Source: Collinsella aerofaciens (lineage in GTDB: Bacteria > Actinomycetota > Coriobacteriia > Coriobacteriales > Coriobacteriaceae). From it: 64,000 bases of DNA. Made by a program: the position numbers and the translations under genes. A model generated the notes under the pieces. That model did not search any database and was not told where the DNA came from. It was given only the letters and a program-made list of their open reading frames with translations. Of the stretch, positions 8,314 to 17,596 are shown piece by piece. The stretch spans positions 40,250 through 104,249 of the forward strand of contig JAPJOH010000006.1 of NCBI GenBank assembly GCA_030826265.1, given 5' to 3'. Positions within the stretch are counted from its first letter, which is position 1; each line of letters opens with the position of its first letter.

Positions 8314-8377
8314 CTTGCATGCGGCTGCGGCGTATGCCGCCGGTGTGCATAGGGCTCTGGAGGGAAGGGGGACCCCG

Positions 8378-11300
8378 ATGGGGGAACTCGAGCGCAACAT
8401 GCGCGATGACGTGGGGCAGCCTCAAGGCAACGCTCCAAGTACAGACAATGGGGGACAAATGGATATGTTTGAGGACAAGCGTGAGCGCGCCTCGTTGCAT
8501 CGCCGTGGCGCGATTGCACGCGGTGTAGCCAAGCGCGGCCTGGTGGCATTCCTGGCCTTCGCGATGGCCTTTGGCACCACACCGGCTCAGCTGTGGGCCG
8601 AGGGCGCCGAGGGCATTGCCGAGGCTGTGGCTCAGACTGCGACGCCGAGTGAGGGCACGGGGGCCGCGGACGGTGCTGCCGACCAGGGCAAGGCCGAGGT
8701 TTCGGATTCCGAGGGCGCGCCTGCAGCTAGTGCAGCCATAACAGAGGCAGCAACTGGCGACGAAGGCTCGGCGACGGGGGAGAGCCCTGCCACGAGCGAG
8801 CAGTCTTCGACGGCATCCTCTGGCCAAGCGGGACCTGCCGCCGCGGCTGCCGTTCAGACAGAGAACCCGACAGAAACCGGCGATGTCGCCAAGAAGCAGG
8901 TTGAGGTCTCGTTCTCGATTATCGGCACCGATGCTGACGGCAAGGCTCAGACCTGGGTGGCACCTACGCAGCTCAAGCTCGACGAGGGCGCGACGGCTGC
9001 GGATGCCTTCATTAAGCTGCAGGAGAAGACGGGCTTCAAGGCGAAGTACGAACCGAACACGGCATACGGTTTCTACCTCGAAAGCATCACATCCCCGAGC
9101 GATGGTCGCACGCTTGCCTACGATCCGACGACTTATGCCTTCTGGCAGCTGTTCGTCGACGGCGCGTCTTCCTCGGTTGGCGCGAGCAGCGTCAAGCTCA
9201 CCCAGGGGCAGAAGATTGAGTTTGCCTATACGGCTGGTAGCTCGTCCCCTGTCGTTAAAGACCAGGTTGCCGCAAATGTGACCGTCATTGGTCGCGATGT
9301 CCGGGGCAAGACTCAGACCTGGGTCGACAACGCGCAGTATGTGGTGACGTCCGGCTCGAGCGCACTTGACCTTACGAAGGTCGCGCTCGAGGCGAATGGC
9401 ATCGACGCCGTTGCTGCGGGCTCCTTCATTCTGAGTCTTAAGTACAACGGCGTTGAGCTGGGTACGCCGCTCGATTATTCGACCTATTGGCAGCTGTTCA
9501 TCAACGGCAAGTCGAGCGACTACACGGCAGACAATGTCACCATTCATGCTGGCGATACCGTTACGTGGTTCTACGGTGGCTGGGGCGACCAGTTGCCCTC
9601 CGATTCCGTCCATGCGTCCGTTCAGGTCCTCGGTAAGGACAAGGACGGCAAGCAACAGGTTTGGGCTTCGACGGGCCAGACGAGTCTCAAGGCGGGCTCT
9701 ACTGCCAAGGATCTCCTTGAGCAGACCGGTCTTGAGCTCGTTGCTAGTGAAGAGTCTTGGGGCTGGTACCTCAGCGGCATTTATTCGCCGTTCGACGTCG
9801 GCGGTAAGCCCTATGTCTGGGATGCTGCAACCAATAGCTATTGGCGCTTCTACGTAAATGGCAAGTTCAAGAACGTTGGCGCTGGTGCCTACGAGCTCCA
9901 AGAGGGTGACGCCGTCACCCTTATGTATGCTGGCGACAGCGATGCCCTTCCTGGCCAGGTTCTTGGTTCTGTCGATGTTATCGGTCCCGATGTCAACGGC
10001 AACAATACTCGCTGGGGCTCGGCAAGCAATGTTTCTTTGCCCGAAGGCTCCACGGCCCAGAACCTTATTGAGGCATTTCTGAAGGCCAAGGGCGTTACGT
10101 ACAACGGCTCTCAGAGTGGTGAGTACTGGTTCCTCAATTCCATCGACTCGCCGTTCGGAGGCAAGACGTACGGCTATGATGGTGCGACCAAAAAATACTG
10201 GCATCTGTATATCAACGGAGAGTCCTCATCTCTCTGTGCCAATCAGATTACGCTCAAGAGCGGCGATAAGGTCACGCTTGCCTATACCACCGAAAATTCG
10301 CCCATGCCCGATCCCGACAAGATTGTCGTGGATCCGAGCGCGACGACTCCTGATTGGGATGCCGAGTGGGCCGGCTACGGCAACAGTGGCAACGGTTCGA
10401 CCGTAACGGATGCCAAGACGCCTGCGCAGGCCGCCGGTCTTAAGTGGGCCTTCGATTGGAAGGCCGAGTCTGGTCAGCAGTATGCCAACTGCAGCGAGCC
10501 TGTCATTGCTAACGGCTTTGTGTACATCGCGACCGAGAACGAGCTCATTAAGATCGATTCGTCCACGGGCAAAAAGGTTGCCTCTGCGCCGCTTGCCTCC
10601 AAGGTGAGCTATACCTCTCGTCCGATCTATACCAATGGCCTTATCATCGTTCCGCTCAACGGCGGTGCGGTCCAGGCGATTACTGCAGACAAGCTGATCT
10701 GCAAGTGGCTGACGCCCGGTTTGACGGACTTGACGCAGAGCTCCTGCACCGTCGTTTCGGACGGCGAGTACGTCTATGTAGGCTCGGTCGATATTTCGTA
10801 TGACGAGAATTACAACGCGACCTACGGCAACGGCTCCTTTGCGCGCATTAAGATTGCCACGGGCGAAGTTTCTTGGCAGAACATCGACCCTGCCGAGGGC
10901 TATTACTGGACTGGTGCGGCTTTGACGGATAAGTATGCCATCGTTCCTACGAGCGCGGGTACGCTTAAGTGCATTGATAAGACGACGGGCGATGTCGTTT
11001 CGACCATGAAGCTTGGCGCTGTTGCAAATGCCGATTGCATTGCCGATCCGTCCAATGGTTCGACCTTCTATCAGATGACGCACGACGGAAAGCTCCATGT
11101 GATTTCGCTTTCGTCGAAGGGCGTGCTGAGTGAACAGAAGGCGGTTGATCTGGGCCTTGCGAATAATCTGAGCGCCCCTGCGGTGTCTGGTGACAATCTG
11201 ATTGTCGGCGGACAGACGGCTACTGGCTCTGCTCTGGTTCTCTATAACCTGAAGACGGGTAAGACCACGATGGTCGCTGCTGCCGACGGCAAGGCGCTAC

Positions 11301-12235
11301 CGGCTGGCCTCAACGGTATTGCTACTACTCCGCTGGTGAGTGTTCAGGGCGGCAAGACCTATGTGTACTTCACCGTTAACAGCGCGGATAGCAAGGATTA
11401 CGTCAACTACTCTTCTGGTGGTGGCGTGTATCGCTATACGCTCGGCGATGCAGAGGCGACGCAGATTTATGATGCGGCTGGCCATTACCAGTACTGTGAC
11501 TCTCCGGTCATTGCCGATGCTTCTGGCAATCTCTACTACATTAATGATTCGGGCACGCTGTTTAAACTTGGAGCTGTCGAGTCTTGGACGGTTGCCTTTA
11601 ACTCCAACGGCGGGTCTGCTTGCGACACTAAGTTTGTTGCTACGGCCGATGGCAAGCTGGTCAAGCCGGCCGATCCGACGCGCGATGGCTACACTTTCGG
11701 CGGTTGGTATACCGATGAGGCTTGCACGCAGGCGTATGACTTTAGCACGCCGGTGACGGCCGATCTGACGCTGTATGCCAAGTGGACCAAGAATGCCGTT
11801 AACCCTGGCGGTAATGGCGGCGCTGGTTCGAATGGCGGCGGCGGTTCTGGTACCGGTACTGGTTCCGGCGCTGGCGCGGGCTCTGGCTCCGGCTCGAAGG
11901 GCGGCGCTATTGCCCCGGGCCAGAAGCCGGTGACCAAGACGACGGTGTCGACCAAGACCGAGACCAAGGACAACAAGTCCGACAAGAAGTCTGACAAGAA
12001 GTCTGATAACAAGTCTGACAAGAAGGACAGCAAGTCCGACAAGAAGTCCGATTCCAAGTCCGATACGGGTGCTGCTTCCACGACCACTGCTAAGAAGTCC
12101 TCTAGTGCTGCCGAGCAGGAGACTGGCACCAATCCGCTCGCCATCGTTGGCATCGCCGCCGGCGTGATTGGCCTCGCGCTCATCGCCGTCTTCGTGCTGA
12201 CCAAGCGCGGCAAGGGTGACGGTAATGCCCGATAA
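8378..12235 (+). CDS. Surface protein, four DUF4430 domains plus beta-propeller
   Basis: A 1285-residue cell-surface protein. A long basic N-terminus leads to a signal peptide at about 52-74 (GLVAFLAFAMAFGTTPAQLW). A low-complexity Ala/Glu/Thr linker follows. Four DUF4430 domains, the family resembling the C-terminal domain of transcobalamin, lie at about 175-286, 299-405, 411-520 and 529-640; each ends in a W-x-L/F-x-NG strand and a GD-V-Y strand. A PQQ-like propeller spans about 690-1065, an InlB/Listeria-Bacteroides repeat (GYTFGGWYTD) about 1070-1138, then a Gly/Ser linker, KSDKKSD repeats and a C-terminal membrane helix (about 1253-1278). The cobalamin-type leader suggests corrinoid capture, which is inference. 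The start may instead be the ATG at 8459. Confidence 0.88.
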   Translation: MGELERNMRDDVGQPQGNAPSTDNGGQMDMFEDKRERASLHRRGAIARGVAKRGLVAFLAFAMAFGTTPAQLWAEGAEGIAEAVAQTATPSEGTGAADGAADQGKAEVSDSEGAPAASAAITEAATGDEGSATGESPATSEQSSTASSGQAGPAAAAAVQTENPTETGDVAKKQVEVSFSIIGTDADGKAQTWVAPTQLKLDEGATAADAFIKLQEKTGFKAKYEPNTAYGFYLESITSPSDGRTLAYDPTTYAFWQLFVDGASSSVGASSVKLTQGQKIEFAYTAGSSSPVVKDQVAANVTVIGRDVRGKTQTWVDNAQYVVTSGSSALDLTKVALEANGIDAVAAGSFILSLKYNGVELGTPLDYSTYWQLFINGKSSDYTADNVTIHAGDTVTWFYGGWGDQLPSDSVHASVQVLGKDKDGKQQVWASTGQTSLKAGSTAKDLLEQTGLELVASEESWGWYLSGIYSPFDVGGKPYVWDAATNSYWRFYVNGKFKNVGAGAYELQEGDAVTLMYAGDSDALPGQVLGSVDVIGPDVNGNNTRWGSASNVSLPEGSTAQNLIEAFLKAKGVTYNGSQSGEYWFLNSIDSPFGGKTYGYDGATKKYWHLYINGESSSLCANQITLKSGDKVTLAYTTENSPMPDPDKIVVDPSATTPDWDAEWAGYGNSGNGSTVTDAKTPAQAAGLKWAFDWKAESGQQYANCSEPVIANGFVYIATENELIKIDSSTGKKVASAPLASKVSYTSRPIYTNGLIIVPLNGGAVQAITADKLICKWLTPGLTDLTQSSCTVVSDGEYVYVGSVDISYDENYNATYGNGSFARIKIATGEVSWQNIDPAEGYYWTGAALTDKYAIVPTSAGTLKCIDKTTGDVVSTMKLGAVANADCIADPSNGSTFYQMTHDGKLHVISLSSKGVLSEQKAVDLGLANNLSAPAVSGDNLIVGGQTATGSALVLYNLKTGKTTMVAAADGKALPAGLNGIATTPLVSVQGGKTYVYFTVNSADSKDYVNYSSGGGVYRYTLGDAEATQIYDAAGHYQYCDSPVIADASGNLYYINDSGTLFKLGAVESWTVAFNSNGGSACDTKFVATADGKLVKPADPTRDGYTFGGWYTDEACTQAYDFSTPVTADLTLYAKWTKNAVNPGGNGGAGSNGGGGSGTGTGSGAGAGSGSGSKGGAIAPGQKPVTKTTVSTKTETKDNKSDKKSDKKSDNKSDKKDSKSDKKSDSKSDTGAASTTTAKKSSSAAEQETGTNPLAIVGIAAGVIGLALIAVFVLTKRGKGDGNAR

Positions 12236-13127
12236 GCCCAAGGAGACCAGCGGGCAACAGCCCGACTCCTCGTTTATCCAGCTCGATGATCCAAAGCAAA
12301 AGGGCGCCGCTTCGGCGGCGCCCGCCCCACGGCACAAAGCGCTCCTTGGCGTTCTGACTGCCGCGTGCACCATTCTGATCGTCGTCTCGCTGGGCTTTGT
12401 CCATCCCTCCGAGAGCGGCGCCTGGTCCGTTGATTGGATTTTTCAGTCCGTGACGGGGGAGAGCGTCGTTTCCAAGGATGACAATGGGTCTGGCTCGTCT
12501 ACCGCTTCGGGCGAGGCCAGTTCCAAGGATTCCAAATCTTCGGATGCTGCAAAAGATGAGTCCAAGGGCTCGAACGACGCCAAGGACGATTCCGAGTCTT
12601 CAAACAAGGAATCGGACAAAAAATCGGATAGCAAGAAGTCCGATGGTCAGGACGGCAAGAAGTCTGGCGATAAATCCGCTGCCCAAAATACGGGAGCCGG
12701 TGATACTTCCAATGTGTCTGGTGGTGCTTCTTCGGGCGGTGGCCAGTCGTCTGATGGAGCCTCATCCTCTAATGGTGGAAACGCCTCCTCGGGCGGCCAG
12801 AGCGGCTCACAGGAGTCCAACTACGTAACGGTGACGGTTTCGGTCACATCGAGCGCTGTGGGCAATCCTGTGTCCTCTGGCGGCACCTTTACCTTTAACG
12901 AAGGCGCTACCGTCTACGATGCCCTTTGCGCGCTGGGCCTTTCTGTCAACGCACATGGCTCATCGTACGGCACGTATGTCTCCGCGATTGGCGGTTTGGC
13001 CGAGAAACAGTACGGCGGCACGAGCGGCTGGATGTACTCCGTCAACGGCACAACGCCCATGACGGCCTGCAGCAACTACGTTCTCTCAAACGGCGACAAC
13101 GTAGTCTGGTATTACGTTACAGGCTAG
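12225..13127 (+). CDS. Membrane-anchored DUF4430 protein
   Basis: A 300-residue protein whose ATG overlaps the last 11 bases of the preceding gene, so translation is probably coupled. A proline-rich cytoplasmic tail of about 40 residues precedes one membrane helix (ALLGVLTAACTILIVVSLGF). A long Ser/Lys/Asp/Gly linker (about residues 85-195) follows, then one DUF4430 domain at the C-terminus (about 200-300) with GGTSGWMYSVNG and GDNVVWYYV. It looks like a short, N-terminally anchored partner of the four-domain surface protein. Shared regulation by the upstream cobalamin-type leader is likely. Ligand binding is not shown. Confidence 0.85.
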   Translation: MPDKPKETSGQQPDSSFIQLDDPKQKGAASAAPAPRHKALLGVLTAACTILIVVSLGFVHPSESGAWSVDWIFQSVTGESVVSKDDNGSGSSTASGEASSKDSKSSDAAKDESKGSNDAKDDSESSNKESDKKSDSKKSDGQDGKKSGDKSAAQNTGAGDTSNVSGGASSGGGQSSDGASSSNGGNASSGGQSGSQESNYVTVTVSVTSSAVGNPVSSGGTFTFNEGATVYDALCALGLSVNAHGSSYGTYVSAIGGLAEKQYGGTSGWMYSVNGTTPMTACSNYVLSNGDNVVWYYVTG

Positions 13128-13150
13128 AGACCTCGACATAGTGCGCCAGA

Positions 13151-13187
13151 CGGGCGGTTCGGACAAACATCCGGGCCGCCCGTTTTT
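13151..13187 (+). terminator. Rho-independent terminator of the DUF4430 operon
   Basis: CGGGCGGTTCGG pairs with CCGGGCCGCCCG around ACAAACAT, followed by TTTTTC. Confidence 0.8.
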
Positions 13188-13224
13188 CATGCGAATTGGA
13201 CGGGGTCGCCTGGGATCTCGGCAA

Positions 13225-13260
13225 ACAAAAAACCGATTGGAACGGGAATTCCAACCGGTT
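13225..13260 (-). terminator. Rho-independent terminator of the first gtrA gene
   Basis: AACCGATTGGAA pairs with TTCCAACCGGTT (one mismatch), and on the minus strand a run of six T follows. It faces the terminator at 13151-13187. Confidence 0.8.
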
Positions 13261-13286
13261 ATACATTCAAGCAAATAGTGAATCGA

Positions 13287-13694
13287 CTACGACCGTGCGC
13301 CCTCGAGGAAGAAGCGACGGCTAAAGTAGTTGTACCAGGTGACGAGGAACGTTGCGATGGCCTTCATAGCCTGGTAGCCGATGCTCAAAAACGTGACGCC
13401 CACAAACATGTACAGGTCGTTGAGGCCCAGACCGATTACCGACAGGATGGTGAAGATCGTGAACTCGCGCTTGCGGCTCATGCCCTCGCGATGGTCGAAC
13501 ACGTACTTCATGCTGAGCCAGTAGTTAACCACGACGGACGTGGTAAACGAGACCGTGGTGCTCATCAAAAAGTCGAGGTGGAACAGCTCGACGAGCGCAA
13601 TGAGCATGCCCCAGTCGATGCCAAAGGAGATAAGACCCACGACGGCGAACTTGAGGAACTGCTTGGTATGAGGTTGTGCCAGTGCCTTGCGCAC
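13287..13694 (-). CDS. GtrA-family membrane protein
   Basis: A 135-residue GtrA-like protein with four predicted membrane helices: FAVVGLISFGIDWGMLIALV, then MSTTVSFTTSVVVNYWLSM, the FTIFTILSVIGLGLNDLYMF region, and AIATFLVTWYNYFSRRFF. GtrA proteins take part in moving lipid-linked sugars (for example bactoprenol-glucose) or in cell-wall polysaccharide modification. The start is GTG at 13692-13694 with only a weak ribosome binding site. It is a paralogue of the next gene at 13914-14308, sharing the MKYVF-x-H-x-EGMSR-REF loop. Confidence 0.85.
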   Translation of the reverse strand: MRKALAQPHTKQFLKFAVVGLISFGIDWGMLIALVELFHLDFLMSTTVSFTTSVVVNYWLSMKYVFDHREGMSRKREFTIFTILSVIGLGLNDLYMFVGVTFLSIGYQAMKAIATFLVTWYNYFSRRFFLEGARS

Positions 13695-13791
13695 GTAATC
13701 ACATCCAATGCGTTGATGAATCGAGCAGAGGATACTTTAGAGCTTTTGCAAGGGAAACGTAAGGTCTTTGGAAAGAACTATATGAACTCGC

Positions 13792-13830
13792 CAAATTTTC
13801 AAGAGCTAATCCGCAAACGTTGAAAATTTG
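13792..13830. promoter_or_regulatory. Inverted repeat upstream of gtrA
   Basis: CAAATTTTCAA (13792-13802) is perfectly repeated in reverse at 13820-13830 with 17 bases between. It lies about 100 bp upstream of the first gtrA gene in AT-rich DNA. It could be an operator or a weak terminator. Confidence 0.35.
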
Positions 13831-13847
13831 CCCGTAAACGAGCGACA

Positions 13848-13887
13848 CCCACGGACGATACTGCGCTGAGTGCGCGTCGTCCGTGGG
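13848..13887 (-). terminator. Hairpin downstream of the second gtrA gene
   Basis: CCCACGGACGA pairs perfectly with TCGTCCGTGGG across an 18-base loop. No T-run follows on the minus strand, so termination is only a guess. Confidence 0.4.
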
Positions 13888-13913
13888 CGCCGTAATGCTG
13901 CAGGGGTTTCGAG

Positions 13914-14308
13914 CTATTTTGTCTCGTCGCCCTCCAGGAAGATTTTTCGGGTCACAAAGTTGTAGACCATGACAAGCGCGGTGGCACAGATCTTGGCGAT
14001 ATTGGCCTCGAGTCCCAGGCCGGCGTTGAGCGCCAGCACGATGCCATCGTTGAGCACCAAACCGATCACGGACAGCACGACAAAGATGATGAACTCGCGG
14101 CGGCGGCTCATGCCTTCCTTGTGCGCAAACACGTACTTCATGCTGGCGACGTAATTAAAGATGAGCGAGACGATAAAGCCGCTAGTGTTGGCGATTAGGA
14201 TGTTGAGGCCCAGACCGTAGTGGAGCAGATTCATAATGCCAAAGTCGATAACCGTGGCAATGACACCGACGACGCCAAATTTCATGATCTGCGCAAGGAG
14301 CTTTTGCA
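13914..14308 (-). CDS. GtrA-family membrane protein
   Basis: A 131-residue four-helix GtrA-like protein, paralogous to the 13287-13694 product. The ATG at 14306-14308 (MQKLLAQIMKFGVVG) has AAGGCAGG upstream and aligns with the usual GtrA N-terminus. The frame remains open to a TTG at 14372, which would add 21 residues, so that longer form is possible. Helices include FGVVGVIATVIDFGIMNLL and IFVVLSVIGLVLNDGIVLAL. The gene follows fbp on the same strand and may be read with it. Confidence 0.8.
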
Positions 14309-14387
14309 TGGTACCTGCCTTAAGCTGGCGCCGAAGCGCCGCGGGGATGACAAACTTAGCAAGTTTAGCCAATCCCCGCGGGTGGTG

Positions 14388-16304
14388 CTAGGCGCGCTCC
14401 TCGATAGCACCGTTTCTATATGCATCGAGCAGCTGGCGCAGGTCCTGGATCTGGCTGCGGATCTTGGCGCCAGTATCGGTGTCGCTCACCATGCGGCGAC
14501 GGTCTGCTTGGTCAAAACGGTTGGTCTCGCTCTCGATGTCCACGTTGCGCGTGAGTGCCTCGGCAACCGTCGTAAAGGCCCGGTGCGACTTGAGGCGGCA
14601 GCCGCGCGAGCTCGAGATGAGCGTATAGCCGGCGATACCCGTCTTGGGATGGTAAGCGCGGCAAAAGCCGCCATCGATGACCAGCAGCTTGCCCTCGGCG
14701 CGGATGGGCTGCTCGCCTTTGGTGGTTTTAACGGGCGTGTGGCCGTTGATGATGTGGCCAGTCGGCGAACATGCCATAGGCACGACGCCAAATTCGCGCA
14801 TGATGTCGTCGCAGACCGAGGGCGACTTGGTAAGCGTAAAGTACGGGTCCATCGGCTCGACCCAGGTGCTCTTATCGGCGATATAGGCGCGCTCAAAGGT
14901 ACGCACCAAGCGTCCGCTAGCGGGTGAGTTAAAGCCGATCCACAGGTACCACATCCAGTCGAGGGCATCGCGGTCGCCCACGCGCCAGGCGCGGCGGGCG
15001 ATGCGGTCGCAAAAATCGAGATAATCACGGCCGGCGTGCCAGGTACCCAGGCAGTTCATGCTGCTAAAGGTACCATCCTCGTTGAGCGGAACGCAACCAT
15101 GGAACAGCAGGTTGCCGTTGGTGACCTTGTACATCGAGCCGTGGGTGTAGAGGAAATCGATATGGCGATGCAGGTGATCGGCGGTGACAAACTCGGACAC
15201 GAGCTTGTCGATGATGTGCTGTTCCTGAGACGTGAGCGTATAGGGGTCCGCCGGGTCGACGGTGGGGAAGTCGTTGGTCGTGAGCGGCCACACGCTGCCG
15301 TCGGCGAGCGTGACCGTGCCGGTTTCGTAGTCGATCTTGTCGAGTAGCAGACGGTTGGTCATATCGAACTCGGGGTGGCGCTGGATAATCTGGCCCTCGA
15401 GCTTAAAGAGCAGCACGTTGATGGCCTTGATCAGCGGGGTGATGGACTCACCGGCGGTGTAGGTGGCATCGGCAAAGGCGACAAGCTCACGCAGCGAGAT
15501 GCCGTAATCGTTCTCGAGGATCTCGTAATTGTCGTAGCGTAGATTGTTGCGCAACACCGTGGCGATGCAGGCGGGCTCACCGGCCGCAGCACCCATCCAC
15601 AGCAGGTCGTGGTTGCCCCACTGGATGTCGAGCGAATGGTAGGTGAGCAGGCGGTCCATAATCTTGGCAGCGCCGCCGCCACGGTCGAAGATATCGCCCA
15701 CCAGGTGTAGGTGGTCGACGGCCAGGCGCTTGATGAGCGAGGCGAGCGACTCGATAAAGTCGTCGGCGCTGGCGGTCTCCAGGATGGACTCCACGATGCG
15801 CTCGTGATAGCGCACGCGATAGTTGTTCTCGTCCGGGTGCGTGTGCAACAACTCGTCGATGATGTAGGCGTAGTCGCGCGGGATGGCCTTACGCACCTTG
15901 GAGCGCGTGTAGCGGCTTGAAAGTGAGCGAGCGACCATGATGAGCTGGTCAAGCATCGTCTTGTACCAGGTGGGCGAGTCCTCGCGCTGACTGCGGACCA
16001 GGTCGATCTTCTCGCGCGGGTAGTAGATGAGCGTGCACAGCTCGCCCTTTTCGTCAAAGGTGAGCGTGTCGCCAAAGATCTCGTCGACATGCTCGCGCAC
16101 GACGCCCGAGCAGTTGTTGAGGATGTGCATAAAGGCTTCGTACTCGCCATGCACGTCGCTCATAAAATGCTCGGTGCCCTTGGGTAGGTTGAGGATGGCC
16201 GAGAGATTGATGATCTCGGTAAATGCGGATTGTTCGGTGGGGAACTGTCTCGACAGCAGGCGCAGATACTTGAAGTCTTGCGGGTTGCGATCGAATGCGA
16301 CCAT
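14388..16304 (-). CDS. fbp: Class III fructose-1,6-bisphosphatase
   Basis: A 638-residue class III FBPase of the type first known from Bacillus, which carries out the gluconeogenic step from fructose-1,6-bisphosphate to fructose-6-phosphate. The metallophosphoesterase motifs are visible: MSDVHGEYEAF near residue 50, GDIFDRGGGAAKIMD near 220, WGNHDLLWMG, and GHTPVKTTKGEQP near residue 540. Length fits the family. The start at ATG 16302-16304 has GGAAGGTG five bases upstream. It is divergent from the degV gene. Confidence 0.95.
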   Translation of the reverse strand: MVAFDRNPQDFKYLRLLSRQFPTEQSAFTEIINLSAILNLPKGTEHFMSDVHGEYEAFMHILNNCSGVVREHVDEIFGDTLTFDEKGELCTLIYYPREKIDLVRSQREDSPTWYKTMLDQLIMVARSLSSRYTRSKVRKAIPRDYAYIIDELLHTHPDENNYRVRYHERIVESILETASADDFIESLASLIKRLAVDHLHLVGDIFDRGGGAAKIMDRLLTYHSLDIQWGNHDLLWMGAAAGEPACIATVLRNNLRYDNYEILENDYGISLRELVAFADATYTAGESITPLIKAINVLLFKLEGQIIQRHPEFDMTNRLLLDKIDYETGTVTLADGSVWPLTTNDFPTVDPADPYTLTSQEQHIIDKLVSEFVTADHLHRHIDFLYTHGSMYKVTNGNLLFHGCVPLNEDGTFSSMNCLGTWHAGRDYLDFCDRIARRAWRVGDRDALDWMWYLWIGFNSPASGRLVRTFERAYIADKSTWVEPMDPYFTLTKSPSVCDDIMREFGVVPMACSPTGHIINGHTPVKTTKGEQPIRAEGKLLVIDGGFCRAYHPKTGIAGYTLISSSRGCRLKSHRAFTTVAEALTRNVDIESETNRFDQADRRRMVSDTDTGAKIRSQIQDLRQLLDAYRNGAIEERA

Positions 16305-16528
16305 GAAACACCTTCCGATGGGGCTGGTAAAACTGATAAACAGCGTCAAACGTTTATCAGTATGCGCCGCTTTTGTTTCGATTTTGCGCCAGCGGCTGAA
16401 TTGTCGGCTGAATGGTTTGGTAAATCGATTTAGTGAAGGTAGATGTGTTGGTTTGGTGGAGACGACAGAGGGTGTTTTCTCAGATATTTATACGTGGGGC
16501 CGGTGGAAACGATGGTGGTAAAGATGTT

Positions 16529-16559
16529 CACTATTTTTGGTTCGATTTGGTAAATAGTG
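16529..16559. promoter_or_regulatory. Inverted repeat in the fbp-degV divergent region
   Basis: CACTATTT (16529-16536) and AAATAGTG (16552-16559) form a dyad about 65 bp upstream of the degV start. It is a possible operator. The divergent region 16305-16624 otherwise holds nothing I recognise. Confidence 0.35.
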
Positions 16560-16624
16560 GACATATGTACCGCATGTAGGCTCACTGTGCGATAATTTGC
16601 GCAGCAATGAGTAAGGAGCCTCAT

Positions 16625-17515
16625 ATGAGTGATTTTGTCCTGACCTGTGAATCCGCCGCCGACCGAACCCGTGAGTTCTTTACGTCGCGCAATATCCCTG
16701 TCGTGTGTTTTCATTACGAGATCGACGATGTTGTCTATACGGACGATCTGTATCAGTCGATTACGCCGGACAAGTTTTTTGCCCAGATTGCCGCGGGCGC
16801 CATGCCCAAGACGTCTCAGGTGAGCGTGGGTGAGTACGAGGAGTTTTGAGAGCCGTTTGTTGCCGAGGGTAAAGACGTGCTGCACCTGACGTTGTCGTCG
16901 GGTATTTCGGGCACGTATGGATCGGCTTGCGTTGCGGCGCGGATGCTCGCGGATCGCTATCCCCAGGGCGGCAAGGTGCGCGTCATCGATTCGCTGGCGG
17001 CGTCTTCGGGCTTTGGCCTGTTGCTGGAATATGCCGCCGACGTGCGCGATAGCGGGGCGTCACTCGACGAGACGGCCGCTTGGATTGAGAAGCACAAACT
17101 CAACCTGCACCACTGGTTCTTCTCGACCGATCTGTCGAGCTACCTACGAGGCGGTCGCATTTCGGCTGCGAGCGCGATCATTGGCACGGCGCTTAAGATT
17201 TGCCCGCTTATGACGGTCGATTGCGAAGGTAAGCTGTCGCCGCGTGAGAAGATTCGCACCAAGAAGCGCGCGATTTCCGAGATGGCTAAGACCATGATGG
17301 CACACGTGCAGGGCGGTACGGATTATTCGGGTAAGTGCATCATGTCGCACTCGGCGTGCCGCGAGGATGCCGAGGCAGTTGCGGCGCTGATTGAGGAACA
17401 GGTTCCGCAGCTTAAAGGCAAGATTGAGATCAATGACATCGGTACTCTGATTGGCTCGCATACCGGACCTGGTACGGTGGCGCTCTTCTTTATGGGCGAC
17501 AAGCGCGTGGATTAA
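16625..17515 (+). pseudogene. DegV-family gene interrupted by an in-frame UGA
   Basis: The sequence encodes a full-length DegV-family fatty-acid-binding protein if one TGA at 16847-16849 is read through. Before it lies MSDFVLTCESAADRTREF to GEYEEF; after it, in the same frame, EPFVAEGKDVLHLTLSSGIS to the natural end. The frame is the same on both sides, so a single base change explains the stop. AAGGAG lies eight bases before the ATG at 16625. DegV proteins present fatty acids to FakA kinase. No selenocysteine is expected in this family. It could be a real nonsense mutation, UGA readthrough or a sequence error. Confidence 0.8.
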
Positions 17516-17556
17516 TTTGCCCCATCACGTCGCTGCATGATTGCTCAAACGAAAAC

Positions 17557-17584
17557 GGCCCGCCTCACGTTTGTGGGGCGGGCC
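17557..17584. terminator. Bidirectional terminator
   Basis: GGCCCGCCTCAC pairs with GTGGGGCGGGCC (one G-T pair) around a four-base loop. The minus side has GTTTTC and serves the TIM-barrel gene; the plus side ends degV. Confidence 0.7.
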
Positions 17585-17596
17585 TTGCTGTTGCGG

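Larger units (their letters stand above)
8028..8377. other. Leader region, 350 bp, of the DUF4430 surface protein gene
   Basis: Holds in order the ubiB terminator (8079-8106), a promoter candidate (8120-8147) and a cobalamin-riboswitch-like structure (about 8150-8313). GC-rich palindromes such as GCGGCGTATGCCGC (8327-8340) follow, before the ribosome binding site. Confidence 0.65.

Noticed and set aside
8141..10204. Long open frame on the minus strand (687 codons) opposite the DUF4430 gene
   Set aside because: It is opposite a gene with clear domains. Long antisense frames are expected in GC-rich coding DNA. It has no ribosome binding site or recognisable motif.
16847..16849. Selenocysteine at the degV UGA
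   Set aside because: DegV proteins have no selenocysteine position and no SECIS-like hairpin follows the UGA closely.
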